NCBI RefSeq assembly: GCF_003350345.1
Contig: NZ_QNVJ01000070.1
Location: 33,284-97,283, forward strand
Origin: Alkalilacustris brevis
GTDB lineage: Bacteria > Pseudomonadota > Alphaproteobacteria > Rhodobacterales > Rhodobacteraceae
Direction of reading: 5' to 3'
Length of the DNA: 64,000 nt
Below, piece by piece: positions 54,898 to 63,356 of the stretch; within the stretch, counting starts at the first letter, position 1, and each line of letters starts with the position of its first letter. The position numbers and the translations under genes were made by a program. The notes below the pieces were generated by a model that saw nothing but the letters and a program-made list of their open reading frames with translations, ran no database searches and was not told where the DNA came from.

Positions 54898-55260
54898 ATG
54901 ATACATACACCAACCACACAGCACGGAGCTTCAGGTGACGGCGCCTTCGGGTTCGTTCGCAATGGCTATGACCGGGCGGAAACGCACGATCTGACGACCT
55001 CGGACGTCGATAGCGCAACCGTCTATGGCCGCAATGACGAGACCATCGGAGCGATCAGCTCACTCAAGGTCGGCACAGACGGCAAAATCACCGATGCCGT
55101 GGTCGATGTCGGCGGGTTTCTTGGCTTGGGCGCGCATTCCGTTCTGTTGCCGTTCAACCAGCTGACCGTTCTGCGCCAGACCAATGGCTCTGACGTGCGC
55201 GTCCACCTGGACACGACCAAGGAAAAGCTCAAGGCGATGCCGCACCACACCGGCGGCTGA
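54898..55260 (+). CDS. PRC-barrel domain protein, single domain
   Basis: 120 residues. One PRC-barrel (about 40-110): DSATVYGRNDETIGAISSL, DAVVDVGGFLGLGAHSVLLP, then a final strand. PRC-barrels occur in RimM, photosynthetic reaction-centre H subunits and many stress proteins of unknown role. No signal peptide. AAGGAGAATCTC gives a good ribosome site. It converges with a two-domain PRC-barrel gene across a shared terminator. Confidence 0.88.
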   Translation: MIHTPTTQHGASGDGAFGFVRNGYDRAETHDLTTSDVDSATVYGRNDETIGAISSLKVGTDGKITDAVVDVGGFLGLGAHSVLLPFNQLTVLRQTNGSDVRVHLDTTKEKLKAMPHHTGG

Positions 55261-55283
55261 CCCCGCCGCCTGAGCGTTGAAAT

Positions 55284-55319
55284 GAAAGAGGCCGCACAAT
55301 CACTTGTGCGGCCTCTTTC
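55284..55319. terminator. Bidirectional rho-independent terminator
   Basis: A perfect 16-bp stem, GAAAGAGGCCGCACAA and its complement, with a 4-base loop; A-run and T-run on the two arms let it serve both strands. It separates the convergent PRC-barrel genes. Confidence 0.9.
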
Positions 55320-55397
55320 GTCAGCTTGTCTCAGGATGTGTCGGTCAAATCATCGCTGCGTGGGCCGCAACGAAAAATACTGAAACGTCCCGAAGTA

Positions 55398-56348
55398 TCA
55401 GTTCGCGGCCGAATACTGCGGCAGTTCCTGGATCTGTTCCTTGCTTGCATCTACATAGAGACGCACCGAGTCATAGCCCTCGGTCGACAAGATCGTCAGT
55501 TCGTCAAAGCGCAGCGAGGCCTGGCTCGTGCCGATGCCGAGAAAGCCGCCAAAATCGATGATGACATTGGTGATTGCACCGTCACCATCGAGAATCATGT
55601 CCGTGACAGAGCCGACATCGTTGTCGTTGATATCGTAGACATTCTCGCCCATGAGCATTTCGGTCGAGACATCCGTTACTTCAACCCGATTGTAGCCATC
55701 TCGCTGGACCTCGGGTGCCGCAAACGCGGTCCGCTCGGTACGGGTTTCATCGCGAACTTCAGCAGCGCCGGTCCGCGCAGCCTGGTCGTTACGAGTATCA
55801 TCGGTGCGTTCTGCACGATCAGCCCGCGCCGCGGTGCGGTCATATGCAGGAGCGTCCAACAGCATGTCCGCCCCGGTATTCACCACAATGTACATCTGCG
55901 ACCGGTCGTCGGAATCGGACGCGAAGGTGACCTGATCCATCGTCACCGCCACTTCGTGCTCGCCCATTCCGAGAAAGCCGCCGGCGCCGATCACGATCGC
56001 ACGAACCTGACCATCGTTGGACAGAACGACTTCGTTGATCTGGCCGATATTTTCCATGTTCTCCAGTTCGGCGCGGTTCATCATCGCCAGATCGTGCGTT
56101 CCATCCGCGTTCACTGACGCGCGATCTCCGGACGCCGTCGTGTCGCCCTGGACGCGGCGCGCATAGACATCATGCCCGAGCAGGTCGGAAGCAAACAGGT
56201 CCGAGGAACTGCGCTCGGCGAGAAAGCTGCCCATTGCCGCATTGTGCTGTTGAGTTGCAGGATTGGCGGGGGGCGCCGTTTGAGCCAGCGTCACGGCCGG
56301 GAAGCCGAGTGCGACCACCAGGGCCGTGGTTGAAAGTAGCTTTTTCAT
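55398..56348 (-). CDS. Exported protein with two PRC-barrel domains
   Basis: 316 residues with a signal peptide (LLSTTALVVALGFPAVTLAQ). The first PRC-barrel region (about 85-160) contains VLSNDGQVRAIVIGAGGFLG and the second (about 230-305) YDINDNDVGSVTDMIL and IIDFGGFLGIGTSQASL. The linker between them (about 165-215) is rich in Arg, Asp and Thr. The second domain resembles the neighbouring single-domain protein, suggesting duplication. Probably a periplasmic envelope-stress protein. A near-match EcfG promoter lies about 76-100 bp upstream. Confidence 0.88.
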   Translation of the reverse strand: MKKLLSTTALVVALGFPAVTLAQTAPPANPATQQHNAAMGSFLAERSSSDLFASDLLGHDVYARRVQGDTTASGDRASVNADGTHDLAMMNRAELENMENIGQINEVVLSNDGQVRAIVIGAGGFLGMGEHEVAVTMDQVTFASDSDDRSQMYIVVNTGADMLLDAPAYDRTAARADRAERTDDTRNDQAARTGAAEVRDETRTERTAFAAPEVQRDGYNRVEVTDVSTEMLMGENVYDINDNDVGSVTDMILDGDGAITNVIIDFGGFLGIGTSQASLRFDELTILSTEGYDSVRLYVDASKEQIQELPQYSAAN

Positions 56349-56423
56349 TCGGAAATCTCCTTGAAACCTTCGTCAGCGAGAAGCAGATCGACAGCCGATC
56401 GCGTGCTCATCCAACAGGATAGA

Positions 56424-56448
56424 AATGCTCGCCAGTGCAATTCGTTCC
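56424..56448 (-). promoter_or_regulatory. Possible EcfG promoter (near match) of the exported PRC-barrel gene
   Basis: On the minus strand, GGAAC (56448-56444), 16 bases, then CATT (56427-56424): one mismatch to CGTT. It lies 76 bp before the start codon of the exported PRC-barrel gene. Confidence 0.4.
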
Positions 56449-56635
56449 GTTTTCTTTTGGTTCTTTTCGAGTAATGCCTGGGGGAGGCGTGTATGAACAG
56501 GCTTCTACATGGGGTAATCGCGGGAGCGGGCTGCCCCTGAACACCAACCAATTTCTTGGAGGGCGGCTGTTCCCGATATGACAGCAGGGGATCACGACTG
56601 GACGCCATGGCCCAAGCATCGAATGGAGAACAGCC

Positions 56636-56731
56636 ATGAGGGAATATATCAGTCTCCATCTGACGCTGAACGATATGGCGGTATCGATTAGCCGTTATGC
56701 GGCGCGTTCTGCTCGTCCATTCCACAAATGA
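56636..56731 (+). CDS. Small basic protein, 31 residues
   Basis: ATG at 56636 with GGAG 8 bases upstream; the product begins MREYISLHLTLNDMAVSISR and ends in ARSARPFHK. The stop is followed within 2 bp by a textbook rho-independent terminator, so a dedicated short transcript is likely. It lies between two divergently arranged envelope-protein genes. No family recognised. The combination of ribosome site, open frame and terminator supports a real gene. Confidence 0.62.
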   Translation: MREYISLHLTLNDMAVSISRYAARSARPFHK

Positions 56732-56732
56732 T

Positions 56733-56772
56733 CACCCCCGCGACAGCTGTTGCGGGGGTGCCTCTTTTTTTT
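56733..56772 (+). terminator. Rho-independent terminator
   Basis: CACCCCCGC/GCGGGGGTG (9-bp stem, 10-base loop) followed by CCTCTTTTTTTT. Directly follows the 31-residue gene. Confidence 0.93.
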
Positions 56773-56826
56773 AAAGCTCTGTCGAGGGAAGGTTTTTTAG
56801 AAAACTGTTGATGACAGCAGTCTAAA

Positions 56827-57480
56827 TCAACGAACGATGTGAATGATCCGGCGATCATCGCGCTTCACGATCACGCGCACGCCATTGACGTAGCCGTAAT
56901 AGTATTCGCTTTCGGGCACTTCCGCCAGTGTGACCCCCTCGGGAATACCGGCACCAACGACCACTTCACCGTCCAGGTAAACCGGATCGACGGGATTGCT
57001 TCGAACATATGTGGTCACCCGCTCGTCGGGAGTCGCCGAGGCTCCGATTCCCAGGCCGATCGCCGTGCCAATGAGCGCGCCTACCGGACCCCCGATCATC
57101 GCGCCGGCGGCTGCGCCAGTGGCCCCCCCGACGGCCGTCGCTGCCCCCGAATCCTCATAGGTAACGGTACGCATCTCGATGCGGTCGCGGTTGGCGTAGA
57201 TCGGAGCCGGGGCATCGTCGATCAGGGTGGTCAGGTATTCGCCCGAAGCCCACCCATCGACGCCGTCATAGTTGACCCGGCACCAGTTGGAGGCTTCGAG
57301 GCAGCCGTCGACTGTCACGGCTTCCGACTCCGGAATGACCGTCGCGATTTCGTATGTGGGGCCGGGGCCGACGCGGAGGTTCAGGTCGGTCCAAGCTGTT
57401 GCCGTGGTTTCGCCATACGCGGCTGTGGCCAGCAGCAGGCCGGCAATGGTGGTAGCGCCCAGAGAAATCTTGGTATTCAT
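56827..57480 (-). CDS. Exported SH3-domain protein with glycine-zipper and C-terminal DUF1236-like tail
   Basis: 217 residues with a signal peptide (GATTIAGLLLATAAYGE). A bacterial SH3 domain spans about 25-85 (LNLRVGPGPTYEI, CRVNYDGVDGWASGEYL). A glycine-zipper segment follows (ATAVGGATGAAAGAMIGG), and the C-terminus (VPESEYYYGYVNGVRVIV) is like DUF1236. Probably an envelope protein binding cell-wall or membrane components. The ATG at 57480 begins the signal peptide. Confidence 0.85.
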   Translation of the reverse strand: MNTKISLGATTIAGLLLATAAYGETTATAWTDLNLRVGPGPTYEIATVIPESEAVTVDGCLEASNWCRVNYDGVDGWASGEYLTTLIDDAPAPIYANRDRIEMRTVTYEDSGAATAVGGATGAAAGAMIGGPVGALIGTAIGLGIGASATPDERVTTYVRSNPVDPVYLDGEVVVGAGIPEGVTLAEVPESEYYYGYVNGVRVIVKRDDRRIIHIVR

Positions 57481-57859
57481 GGCTTGATCCTTTCGTCTGT
57501 TCCAGCGCCGCGGCGTACAAGCATTGGACAGATCGGGGGCTTGTCCGTTGCTCATTTGTGCAGATGCCTGAAAAGACTTTCAGCAACCGGAGATTCGGTT
57601 ACCAGGTGTCATGATGGATCGATTGGCCCATGTCCGCACTGATCCATGTTGGTACTGGCGGCCCAAGCAAGAATGAAATCCTGAGCCTGTCGCGGATCGG
57701 ATTGCCGTCAGCCAGGTCGCACCGAGTACGCCCGCCGATCAGGTGATTTCGGCCTAACGCAGATCAGGATGTATTGCGGTGAATGATGTCATTATCCGTT
57801 CAGTTTGGGGCAGATCGCTTCGCCGGTGCGTTGCGGATCCCTCATGAGAGGACGGCGTT
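57481..57859. other. 379-bp divergent promoter region (SH3 and OmpA-like genes)
   Basis: No gene is seen. It should hold promoters for both flanking envelope genes. No GGAAC-N16/17-CGTT match was found in either direction. Confidence 0.4.
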
Positions 57860-58504
57860 ATGGGCTATCATGGAAAGACGATTTCGATCGGCGTTGTTGC
57901 TGCGGCGCTGATAGTGGCTGGCTGCACGAATCCTGACGGGACGACCAATCAGCCCGTAACAGGTGCAATGATAGGTGGGCTGACCGGGGCGGCAGCCGGG
58001 CAGGTCATCGGCGGGGATACCCGGGCGACACTGATCGGTGGCGCGATCGGTGCTGCGGCCGGTGGTGCGATCGGTGCACAGATGGCCGCACAGGAGCGCG
58101 AGTTGCGCCAGTCTCTCGCCGGCACGGGCGCCGACATCAGGAACACCGGCAGCGACCTCAGGGTCATCCTGCCCGAAACGGTGACGTTCCGCACAGGATC
58201 GTCGGTTGTCGATCCCGCGTTCCGGCCCTCACTGAGGGCGGTTTCGGAAAGTCTGCAGCGGTATCCCAACTCCACGGTCCGCGTCATCGGCCATACCGAC
58301 AATGTGGGCACGGCGGCCCATAACAACCAGTTGAGCCAGGACAGGGCGCTTTCGGTCGCGCGGCAGCTCATCGCCTACGGGGCACGGGCATCGCGGATCT
58401 CGGTGACGGGGCGTGGCTATTACGAGCCGATCGCGACCAACACCACCGCTGCAGGCCGCGCCGAGAACCGCCGTGTCGAGATCGTGATCATACCGAACAG
58501 CTGA
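57860..58504 (+). CDS. OmpA-family lipoprotein with glycine zipper (YiaD-like)
   Basis: 214 residues: lipoprotein signal with lipobox VAGC (Cys about 22), a glycine-zipper region (about 35-75, MIGGLTGAAAGQVIGG), then an OmpA/MotB peptidoglycan-binding domain (about 100-212) with VIGHTDNVGTAAHNNQLSQD and GRGYYEPIATN and the closing NRRVEIVI. It anchors the outer membrane to peptidoglycan. A terminator follows. Confidence 0.93.
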   Translation: MGYHGKTISIGVVAAALIVAGCTNPDGTTNQPVTGAMIGGLTGAAAGQVIGGDTRATLIGGAIGAAAGGAIGAQMAAQERELRQSLAGTGADIRNTGSDLRVILPETVTFRTGSSVVDPAFRPSLRAVSESLQRYPNSTVRVIGHTDNVGTAAHNNQLSQDRALSVARQLIAYGARASRISVTGRGYYEPIATNTTAAGRAENRRVEIVIIPNS

Positions 58505-58530
58505 GCGCACTCGACACCCGCAGCCATGGG

Positions 58531-58567
58531 ACGGGACGGGTTCACCCCGCTCCCGTCCCGTTTCTTT
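58531..58567 (+). terminator. Rho-independent terminator of the OmpA-like gene
   Basis: ACGGGACGGG and CCCGTCCCGT form a 10-bp perfect stem with an 11-base loop, followed by TTCTTTC. Confidence 0.82.
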
Positions 58568-59041
58568 CGCGATACCGGTGTGTGGGCGCATAAAATCTTT
58601 CAGTGACCAACCTGCATCAGTCTCGCCCGCGCTGTATCCGGGTATGCTTCTCGAGACGGCAACATATTCCACCGCCGGTCGTTTGTTCCGAGTGATGGCG
58701 AAGCTTCCCCGTCCGGCAACCGGGCTCTGCTGCAACCCGGCAGGGAGGCTTCGTCAATTCGGGCAAACCCACCAGGGACCGAGGCCAAGGATGCCAGATC
58801 TTCGATGCCAGGCACGTCCGACAAGATGAAGTCGGTCGAAGCGGCCTGAAACAAGGCTCCGGCCGGCCCCAGGAAGGACGCGGCGCTTGAAGCATTCCCA
58901 GACGGTCGAGAAGGCGCATACGGAGAAGAATGGCGGCGAATGCACCCGTGAGCCCGAAGCGGCCAGGCACGCACTCGCATGATCGACATGTGACGCATGA
59001 CGACGCCTTTTCGGCAAGGGAACCCGCGCCAAGAGGCGCCC
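58568..59041. other. 474-bp region without a supported gene
   Basis: Several frames are open because of high GC, but none has a ribosome site, family pattern or plausible composition. It separates the OmpA-like gene from the 3' end of the Crp/Fnr gene. Confidence 0.4.
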
Positions 59042-59785
59042 TCAGCGCAGCCGCGGCCCTTCCTGATCCAGATACGCCATGTCGAAACCCGCGATGTCAC
59101 CAAGGCGGGCGAAATCGTCGAATGCCACACGCCCATTCCGGAAGGTCACGAGGCCATTCTCGCGCATGTGACGAAGAACGCGGTTCACATGCACGGCGCT
59201 CAGGCCCAGGGCATCGGCAAGATGATACTGCGTCAGGGGGCAATCGAAACCTGTCCTGTCGCCCAGACCCACCAGCTGCAGCCGCGCCCCGAGTTCGAGC
59301 AGGAAATGCGCCATGCGCTCTTCGGCCGAGCGTCGGCCCAGATTGACCAGATGTTCCACGACCATCGCCTCGTCCCGCGAGGCTGCCCAGAGGACGGCAG
59401 TGGCAAGCCGCGGCGCGTGTGCGAAAGCATCCAGAATGTCGGATCGGAGCACTTCGGACGCCTCGATCCGGGTTATGGCCTCGATTCCGTGATCCGAGGT
59501 GCGGAACAGGATGCTGCGCAGGCCCAGGAAATCGCCCGGTATCTGGAAGTCGACGATCTGCCGCTCGCCGTCCGACAGCAACTTGTAGGAACAGGCCCAG
59601 CCTTCAGCCAGGATGTAGGCCGATGCCTTTGTCTGCCCCTCATGGATCAGTTCGTGACCGGGCTGAAATCTGCGACGTCGCCGGTAAAAATGCAAAAGCG
59701 TTTCCTGGTCGGAGTCCGATAGCGCGACGAAGGCCGAGAGCTTTCGTGTCAGCGGGCTATCCAGGGTCAGCGTTCGGGTTTCCAT
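59042..59785 (-). CDS. Crp/Fnr-family transcriptional regulator
   Basis: 247 residues: cyclic-nucleotide-binding-type beta-roll (about 20-130, ILAEGWACSYKLLSDGERQI, PGDFLGLRS) and a C-terminal winged HTH (about 165-225, YHLADALGLSAVHVNRVLRH). No N-terminal Fe-S cysteine cluster, so not an FNR oxygen sensor; the phosphate-binding arginine pattern of true Crp is also not evident. An exact EcfG promoter motif lies 90-114 bp upstream, suggesting it extends the general stress response. Confidence 0.9.
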   Translation of the reverse strand: METRTLTLDSPLTRKLSAFVALSDSDQETLLHFYRRRRRFQPGHELIHEGQTKASAYILAEGWACSYKLLSDGERQIVDFQIPGDFLGLRSILFRTSDHGIEAITRIEASEVLRSDILDAFAHAPRLATAVLWAASRDEAMVVEHLVNLGRRSAEERMAHFLLELGARLQLVGLGDRTGFDCPLTQYHLADALGLSAVHVNRVLRHMRENGLVTFRNGRVAFDDFARLGDIAGFDMAYLDQEGPRLR

Positions 59786-59874
59786 ACGGCACCTGCATCA
59801 GGATGTTCGCCGATTGCAGGCAATTGAGAAAATGGATGCCTCAGGCTGCTCTGCATCAGTCCAGTATAGCAGAT

Positions 59875-59899
59875 AACGCCTATACTCGTGAAACGTTCC
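59875..59899 (-). promoter_or_regulatory. Predicted EcfG general-stress promoter of the Crp/Fnr gene (exact match)
   Basis: On the minus strand, GGAAC (59899-59895), 16 bases, then CGTT (59878-59875), an exact consensus match, 90 bp before the start codon. Confidence 0.68.
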
Positions 59900-59948
59900 G
59901 ACCAGTCGGTGCCGGTTCGGTTACCCAGAGATGAAAGTGAACCCGACC

Positions 59949-60182
59949 ATGTCTATTCCCGACGATATTGCCGGAACCGCCGCGCTGGCCATCTGTGAAT
60001 CGCTGCTGCTTGCGCTGAACGATCACAAGATTCTGCCTGAAAGGGAGATCCTGGGCGTTCTCAAGGATGCGGCGGCGGCGCACGAGAATGTTCCGGCGGG
60101 CGACAAAGATGCCCTGAACGCGGCCGTGGCCGCGCTGATTAACGGCATTCTTGCCGGCGGCAATTCCGTCCGCCGGCACTGA
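59949..60182 (+). CDS. Hypothetical helical protein, 77 residues
   Basis: From the ATG at 59949 (GAAAGTGA upstream); an ATG at 59931 is in frame but has no spacing for a ribosome site. The protein is mostly helical (AALAICESLLLALNDHKILP, ILGVLKDAAAAHENV) and resembles small conserved proteins of Rhodobacterales without known function. Divergent from the Crp/Fnr gene. Confidence 0.65.
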   Translation: MSIPDDIAGTAALAICESLLLALNDHKILPEREILGVLKDAAAAHENVPAGDKDALNAAVAALINGILAGGNSVRRH

Positions 60183-60203
60183 GAGCGCCCGCCGGTCAGG
60201 CCG

Positions 60204-60359
60204 TCAGATGCGCCCTGTGAGTACAAGAACGATCAAGATCACCAGAATGACCCCGACTGCGCCGCTGGGCCCATAGCCCCAGGACCGGCTGTGGCCCCAG
60301 GTGGGAAACACGCCGAGCAAAATCAGAACGAGAATGATGATGAGAATGGTGCCGAGCAT
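60204..60359 (-). CDS. DUF3309 small membrane protein
   Basis: 51 residues: MLGTILIIILVLILLGVFPT, then WGHSRSWGYGPSG and a second hydrophobic helix VGVILVILIVLVL, the layout of DUF3309 proteins (two helices joined by a Trp/Gly/Tyr-rich turn). AAAGGA lies 6 bases before the ATG. DUF3309 genes are frequent in alphaproteobacterial stress loci; function unknown. Confidence 0.85.
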   Translation of the reverse strand: MLGTILIIILVLILLGVFPTWGHSRSWGYGPSGAVGVILVILIVLVLTGRI

Positions 60360-60393
60360 GGTGCTGTCCTTTGTCCCGGTTTGAAATTGAGTG

Positions 60394-60425
60394 GTCCCGC
60401 CGCGCGAGGGAAGACGCGGCGGGAC
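60394..60425 (-). terminator. Hairpin between CsbD remnant and DUF3309
   Basis: GTCCCGCCGCG and CGCGGCGGGAC, an 11-bp perfect stem with a 10-base loop; on the minus strand it is followed by CACTCAATTT. Probably the old terminator of the CsbD gene. Confidence 0.55.
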
Positions 60426-60440
60426 AATCCGGCAGCACGA

Positions 60441-60615
60441 TCACCCTTTGCGCGGGGCGTCCATCGCCTTGCCGAATGCCTGCTTGAAACGCCACGTCGA
60501 TCTGGCTGGACCTGCCTTCAAGCTCGAGAGACTAGTCGCCTGACGCCTGGCCCAGTTTTTCCTTGATGGAGCCTCCAGCCCGCTTGACTCTCCCCTTGAT
60601 GCGATTGTTGTCCAC
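60441..60615 (-). pseudogene. CsbD-family stress protein, broken
   Basis: A GTG at 60615 starts a CsbD-like N-terminus (DNNRIKGRVKRAGGSIKEKL, GQASGD) that runs into a TAG. The rest continues in other frames (LEGRSSQID, then KQAFGKAMDAPRKG before a stop). At least two frame changes are needed to restore a normal CsbD of about 60 residues, so the gene is inactive. Confidence 0.65.
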
Positions 60616-60982
60616 GGCCCGAGGATCCCTATCTGGTGGCGGCACCACTCGGCACAGACCGCAGAAACAGGCTTGCGGAGGGCACCAAGTGAAGCATCTA
60701 CGCAGGTTGCCGCTCGCACGGAACTAACCTGTGTCAGCGCGACCGATAGCCGCCTTGAATATGGTCGGTCCTAACCGTCAAACCTGTCGTATCCGCCATG
60801 CCGTTGGTATCGGACCCGAAGCAGGCCGGGGCGGCGCAGCTCTCCACCGTATCACCAGACCCCGCCATATCGCGCCGGATGGTTTCCCAGGCTCCGTCGG
60901 GGCGTGCGCGAGTCCGCTGTGCTGGGCTTCATCGCCGGGGTGGTCATCTTCGCGGCGATGAATGCGGCGATGTCATGACAAC
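60616..60982. other. 367-bp region with a possible hydrophobic C-terminal remnant
   Basis: No complete gene is seen. At 60904-60978 the plus strand encodes a 24-residue hydrophobic segment (SAVLGFIAGVVIFAAMNAAM) ending in a stop; it could be a tiny membrane protein or the tail of a lost gene. A GTG is the only start and no clear ribosome site precedes it. Confidence 0.35.
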
Positions 60983-61258
60983 TCAGCCCTTCCTTGCCAT
61001 CATGCCGAGCAGGAACCCGGCCCCCGCGGCAACCCCGACTGCTGTCATGGGATGGTTGATCACTGCATTGGTGGCCGTGGCCTGTGCGTCCCGGCTGGTC
61101 TGGCTGATCTGTCGCCCGGCCTTGTCGATTCCTTCGGACACGTCGTCCCTGACCGTTGCGGCGAGCTTCATCAGGTCGGCCCGCAGATCCTCGACCTGCT
61201 GGCTGAGCTCGTCAGGGGAAGGGATGGCTTTCTTGGCCGACTTCAGGGTGTCATTCAT
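60983..61258 (-). CDS. DUF883 (ElaB/YqjD-type) membrane-anchored protein
   Basis: 91 residues: a helical, charged N-terminal part (ELSQQVEDLRADLMKLAATV, IDKAGRQISQTSRDAQAT) and a C-terminal membrane helix (AVGVAAGAGFLLGMMARK), the ElaB/YqjD layout. Such proteins tether stationary-phase ribosomes or respond to envelope stress. The ATG at 61258 is preferred over one at 61288. A copy of the intergenic repeat lies 78 bp upstream. Confidence 0.88.
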   Translation of the reverse strand: MNDTLKSAKKAIPSPDELSQQVEDLRADLMKLAATVRDDVSEGIDKAGRQISQTSRDAQATATNAVINHPMTAVGVAAGAGFLLGMMARKG

Positions 61259-61682
61259 TCTGTATCTCCAGAAATGGATCGATCGCACCGACGATATGGA
61301 TGGTCTGGTTCATAGATTCCTCGTCTGTTCGATGATCGGAAAATGGCCATCCGTGTGTTCCAGATGTCTAGGTCATTTGCCGATCAAACGACACAACATG
61401 GATCAGTGTCCGGGCGGGATCTCGACAGAAACCGACGCTCCCGCAGCCGCTGATGCCCGCGCTCACTCGGTTCACCGCACGGGCAAGACCAAAGGCTACA
61501 CCGGCATGGGAACCCGGCTCGCCATAGCGGGCCGATGATGCCGGGGCAGGGAAACTGGCGAATGCCCGATGGCGCGAATTGCGTGCCAGAGATCGATCAG
61601 GAGATTGCCGTCAGGGAGGGCATCATGCCACCACCTGATTACGCCGTCGCCAGCTTTTGGGTGTAATTTTCCTCGTGGCTTC
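61259..61682. other. 424-bp intergenic region with repeat copy 1
   Basis: No gene is seen between the convergent-facing upstream end of DUF883 and the 3' end of the MscS gene. It contains one copy of the intergenic repeat (61336-61414). Confidence 0.4.
61336..61414. repeat. Intergenic repeat, copy 1
   Basis: Shares a 24-base identical core with 63631-63654 (starting AAATGGCCATCC, ending TTCCAGA) and about 80 nt of overall similarity. Its terminal inverted repeat is degraded: CGGAAAATG against CATTTGCCG has one mismatch. Located upstream of the DUF883 gene. Confidence 0.8.
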
Positions 61683-63356
61683 TCATCTGCTGTATTCCAG
61701 GAAGCGTTCGCGCCACCACCACTCGGGGTGTTCCCTGCGCACAAAACTCACAAGCTCTTCTCGCAGGCGCATTTCAATTGACCAGGCGGTAGAGGGATCT
61801 GGAGCCATTGCGTAGAATTCGATCGTCAGCCCGTTTGAAGATTGGTCAGTGACATAGGCCGCAAGCTTGTCGTGCTCGACCACCTCGGGGTCGGCTTTGG
61901 CGATCGCGTTGAACTTGTCGCGCAGGGCAGCCACCTCGGCCATTGGATCGAGAACAAGCCGAATCGTACAAAGCACGCGTTCATCGACGACCGACCAGTT
62001 CTTGAAGGGATACGACACGAAATATTTCACCGGCACAATGATCCGTCTCTCATCCCATGTGCGCAGCCGGATGAAGGTGAAGAAAATCGCCTCAACGATA
62101 CACCAGGCTCCTTCGTAATGTATGCTGTCGCCAATCCGTACAGGCTTCGCAATCGCGATCTGCAGAGAAGCCACGATATTGCCGAGCGTGGTTTGCCCCG
62201 CAATTGCGAGAATCACCGTCAAAACGCCTGCGGAAGCAAGCAACGTGAGGCCCATGTCGGCGAAAATGTTGAACTGCATCAGCACGAAAATGATCGAGAA
62301 TCCGACCGTGACAACCAGGATGATCCGCCTCAGGGCGTAGATCGAAGTGTAGAACTCGCGTTCAGACGAGTTAGGGGAATCGTAATTGTCGCCCAAGTAT
62401 CGTCGGGTCACATGGTCGAGCAGTGCATCGATAACACGCAGCGCGGCAAGGCTGAAACCGACAACAACCAGCATAACCAGCGTCGGTGTGATGACAGCGG
62501 TCGCGGCCTCCGAAAAGGAAACGACGAAGCCCAGAAGCCACTGGGCCGCCACTGACGCTACCACCAGCGACAATGGTAGCGCCGCGCGCTCGAATGCGCG
62601 ACGGAGCACGCGTTCATCGGACAGATGTCTACCCAGGCCGATGAGTCTTGAGGTTAGCAAGCCGACGAGTGTCAAGATGGCGACCACCAGTGGCAGTGCG
62701 ATCCACTCCCAAAGCCGAAGCCAGCCGAGTTCTGCCTTCATCGCTTCGGGAATGTAGGCCTCGAAGGCTCTTGGCCCGAAAGCATCGTAAAGAAGGTCAA
62801 CACTGTCGACCGTGTCGGGCGAGAAGAGCCAGACTGTGTTGGCGGCTTCGTCGGCCGAGGATTCTGCGGCATAACGGCCGAGGCGAATGGCGTAGATTTG
62901 CCCGTCCACTTCGAGTTCCCCGAGGAGGTAGTCCCGCCGAGGCTGTGATACATCATGACCGTTCGCGCTGTCGGAGGTCCGCGCATCGGGTTCGGGTGGT
63001 ATGCTCGACCAGTTGATCGAGAGTTTGCGATCAATGGTCGACTCGAGTTTAGCCGCAAGCGTCGATCCACGCGTTTTCTGTTCGTCCTTTGGCAGGTTCG
63101 ACAGGTTCAGGACGTGCGCAGCGGCTTCAAGATCGCCCTTCTCGGCAAGCTCGAGAAAGCTTCTGAGTGCGACGCGTGGGGAGCTTCGATCCACAACGTT
63201 CGGCGGCGCTTCAAGGCCCGGATTGATTGCTTCGGTTTCATACCAGAGCGCCGGGTTATCCTGCGCCGCAAGATGAACACTTGTCGCAACTGCAGCGGCG
63301 AGGCACGCGGCAAGGATTATAAGAATGCGTTTGACGTGAATGACGATAGCGTTCAT
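61683..63356 (-). CDS. MscS-family mechanosensitive ion channel
   Basis: 557 residues: signal-like N-terminal helix, a periplasmic domain (about 30-210), about five membrane helices, the pore-lining helix region LASAGVLTVILAIAGQTTLG, and the cytoplasmic beta domain and cage (IGDSIHYEGAWCIVEAIFFT, then RIIVPVKYFV). Releases solutes on hypo-osmotic shock. Larger than E. coli MscS (286 residues) because of the extra N-terminal domain and helices, like YnaI/MSL-type channels. Confidence 0.9.
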   Translation of the reverse strand: MNAIVIHVKRILIILAACLAAAVATSVHLAAQDNPALWYETEAINPGLEAPPNVVDRSSPRVALRSFLELAEKGDLEAAAHVLNLSNLPKDEQKTRGSTLAAKLESTIDRKLSINWSSIPPEPDARTSDSANGHDVSQPRRDYLLGELEVDGQIYAIRLGRYAAESSADEAANTVWLFSPDTVDSVDLLYDAFGPRAFEAYIPEAMKAELGWLRLWEWIALPLVVAILTLVGLLTSRLIGLGRHLSDERVLRRAFERAALPLSLVVASVAAQWLLGFVVSFSEAATAVITPTLVMLVVVGFSLAALRVIDALLDHVTRRYLGDNYDSPNSSEREFYTSIYALRRIILVVTVGFSIIFVLMQFNIFADMGLTLLASAGVLTVILAIAGQTTLGNIVASLQIAIAKPVRIGDSIHYEGAWCIVEAIFFTFIRLRTWDERRIIVPVKYFVSYPFKNWSVVDERVLCTIRLVLDPMAEVAALRDKFNAIAKADPEVVEHDKLAAYVTDQSSNGLTIEFYAMAPDPSTAWSIEMRLREELVSFVRREHPEWWWRERFLEYSR

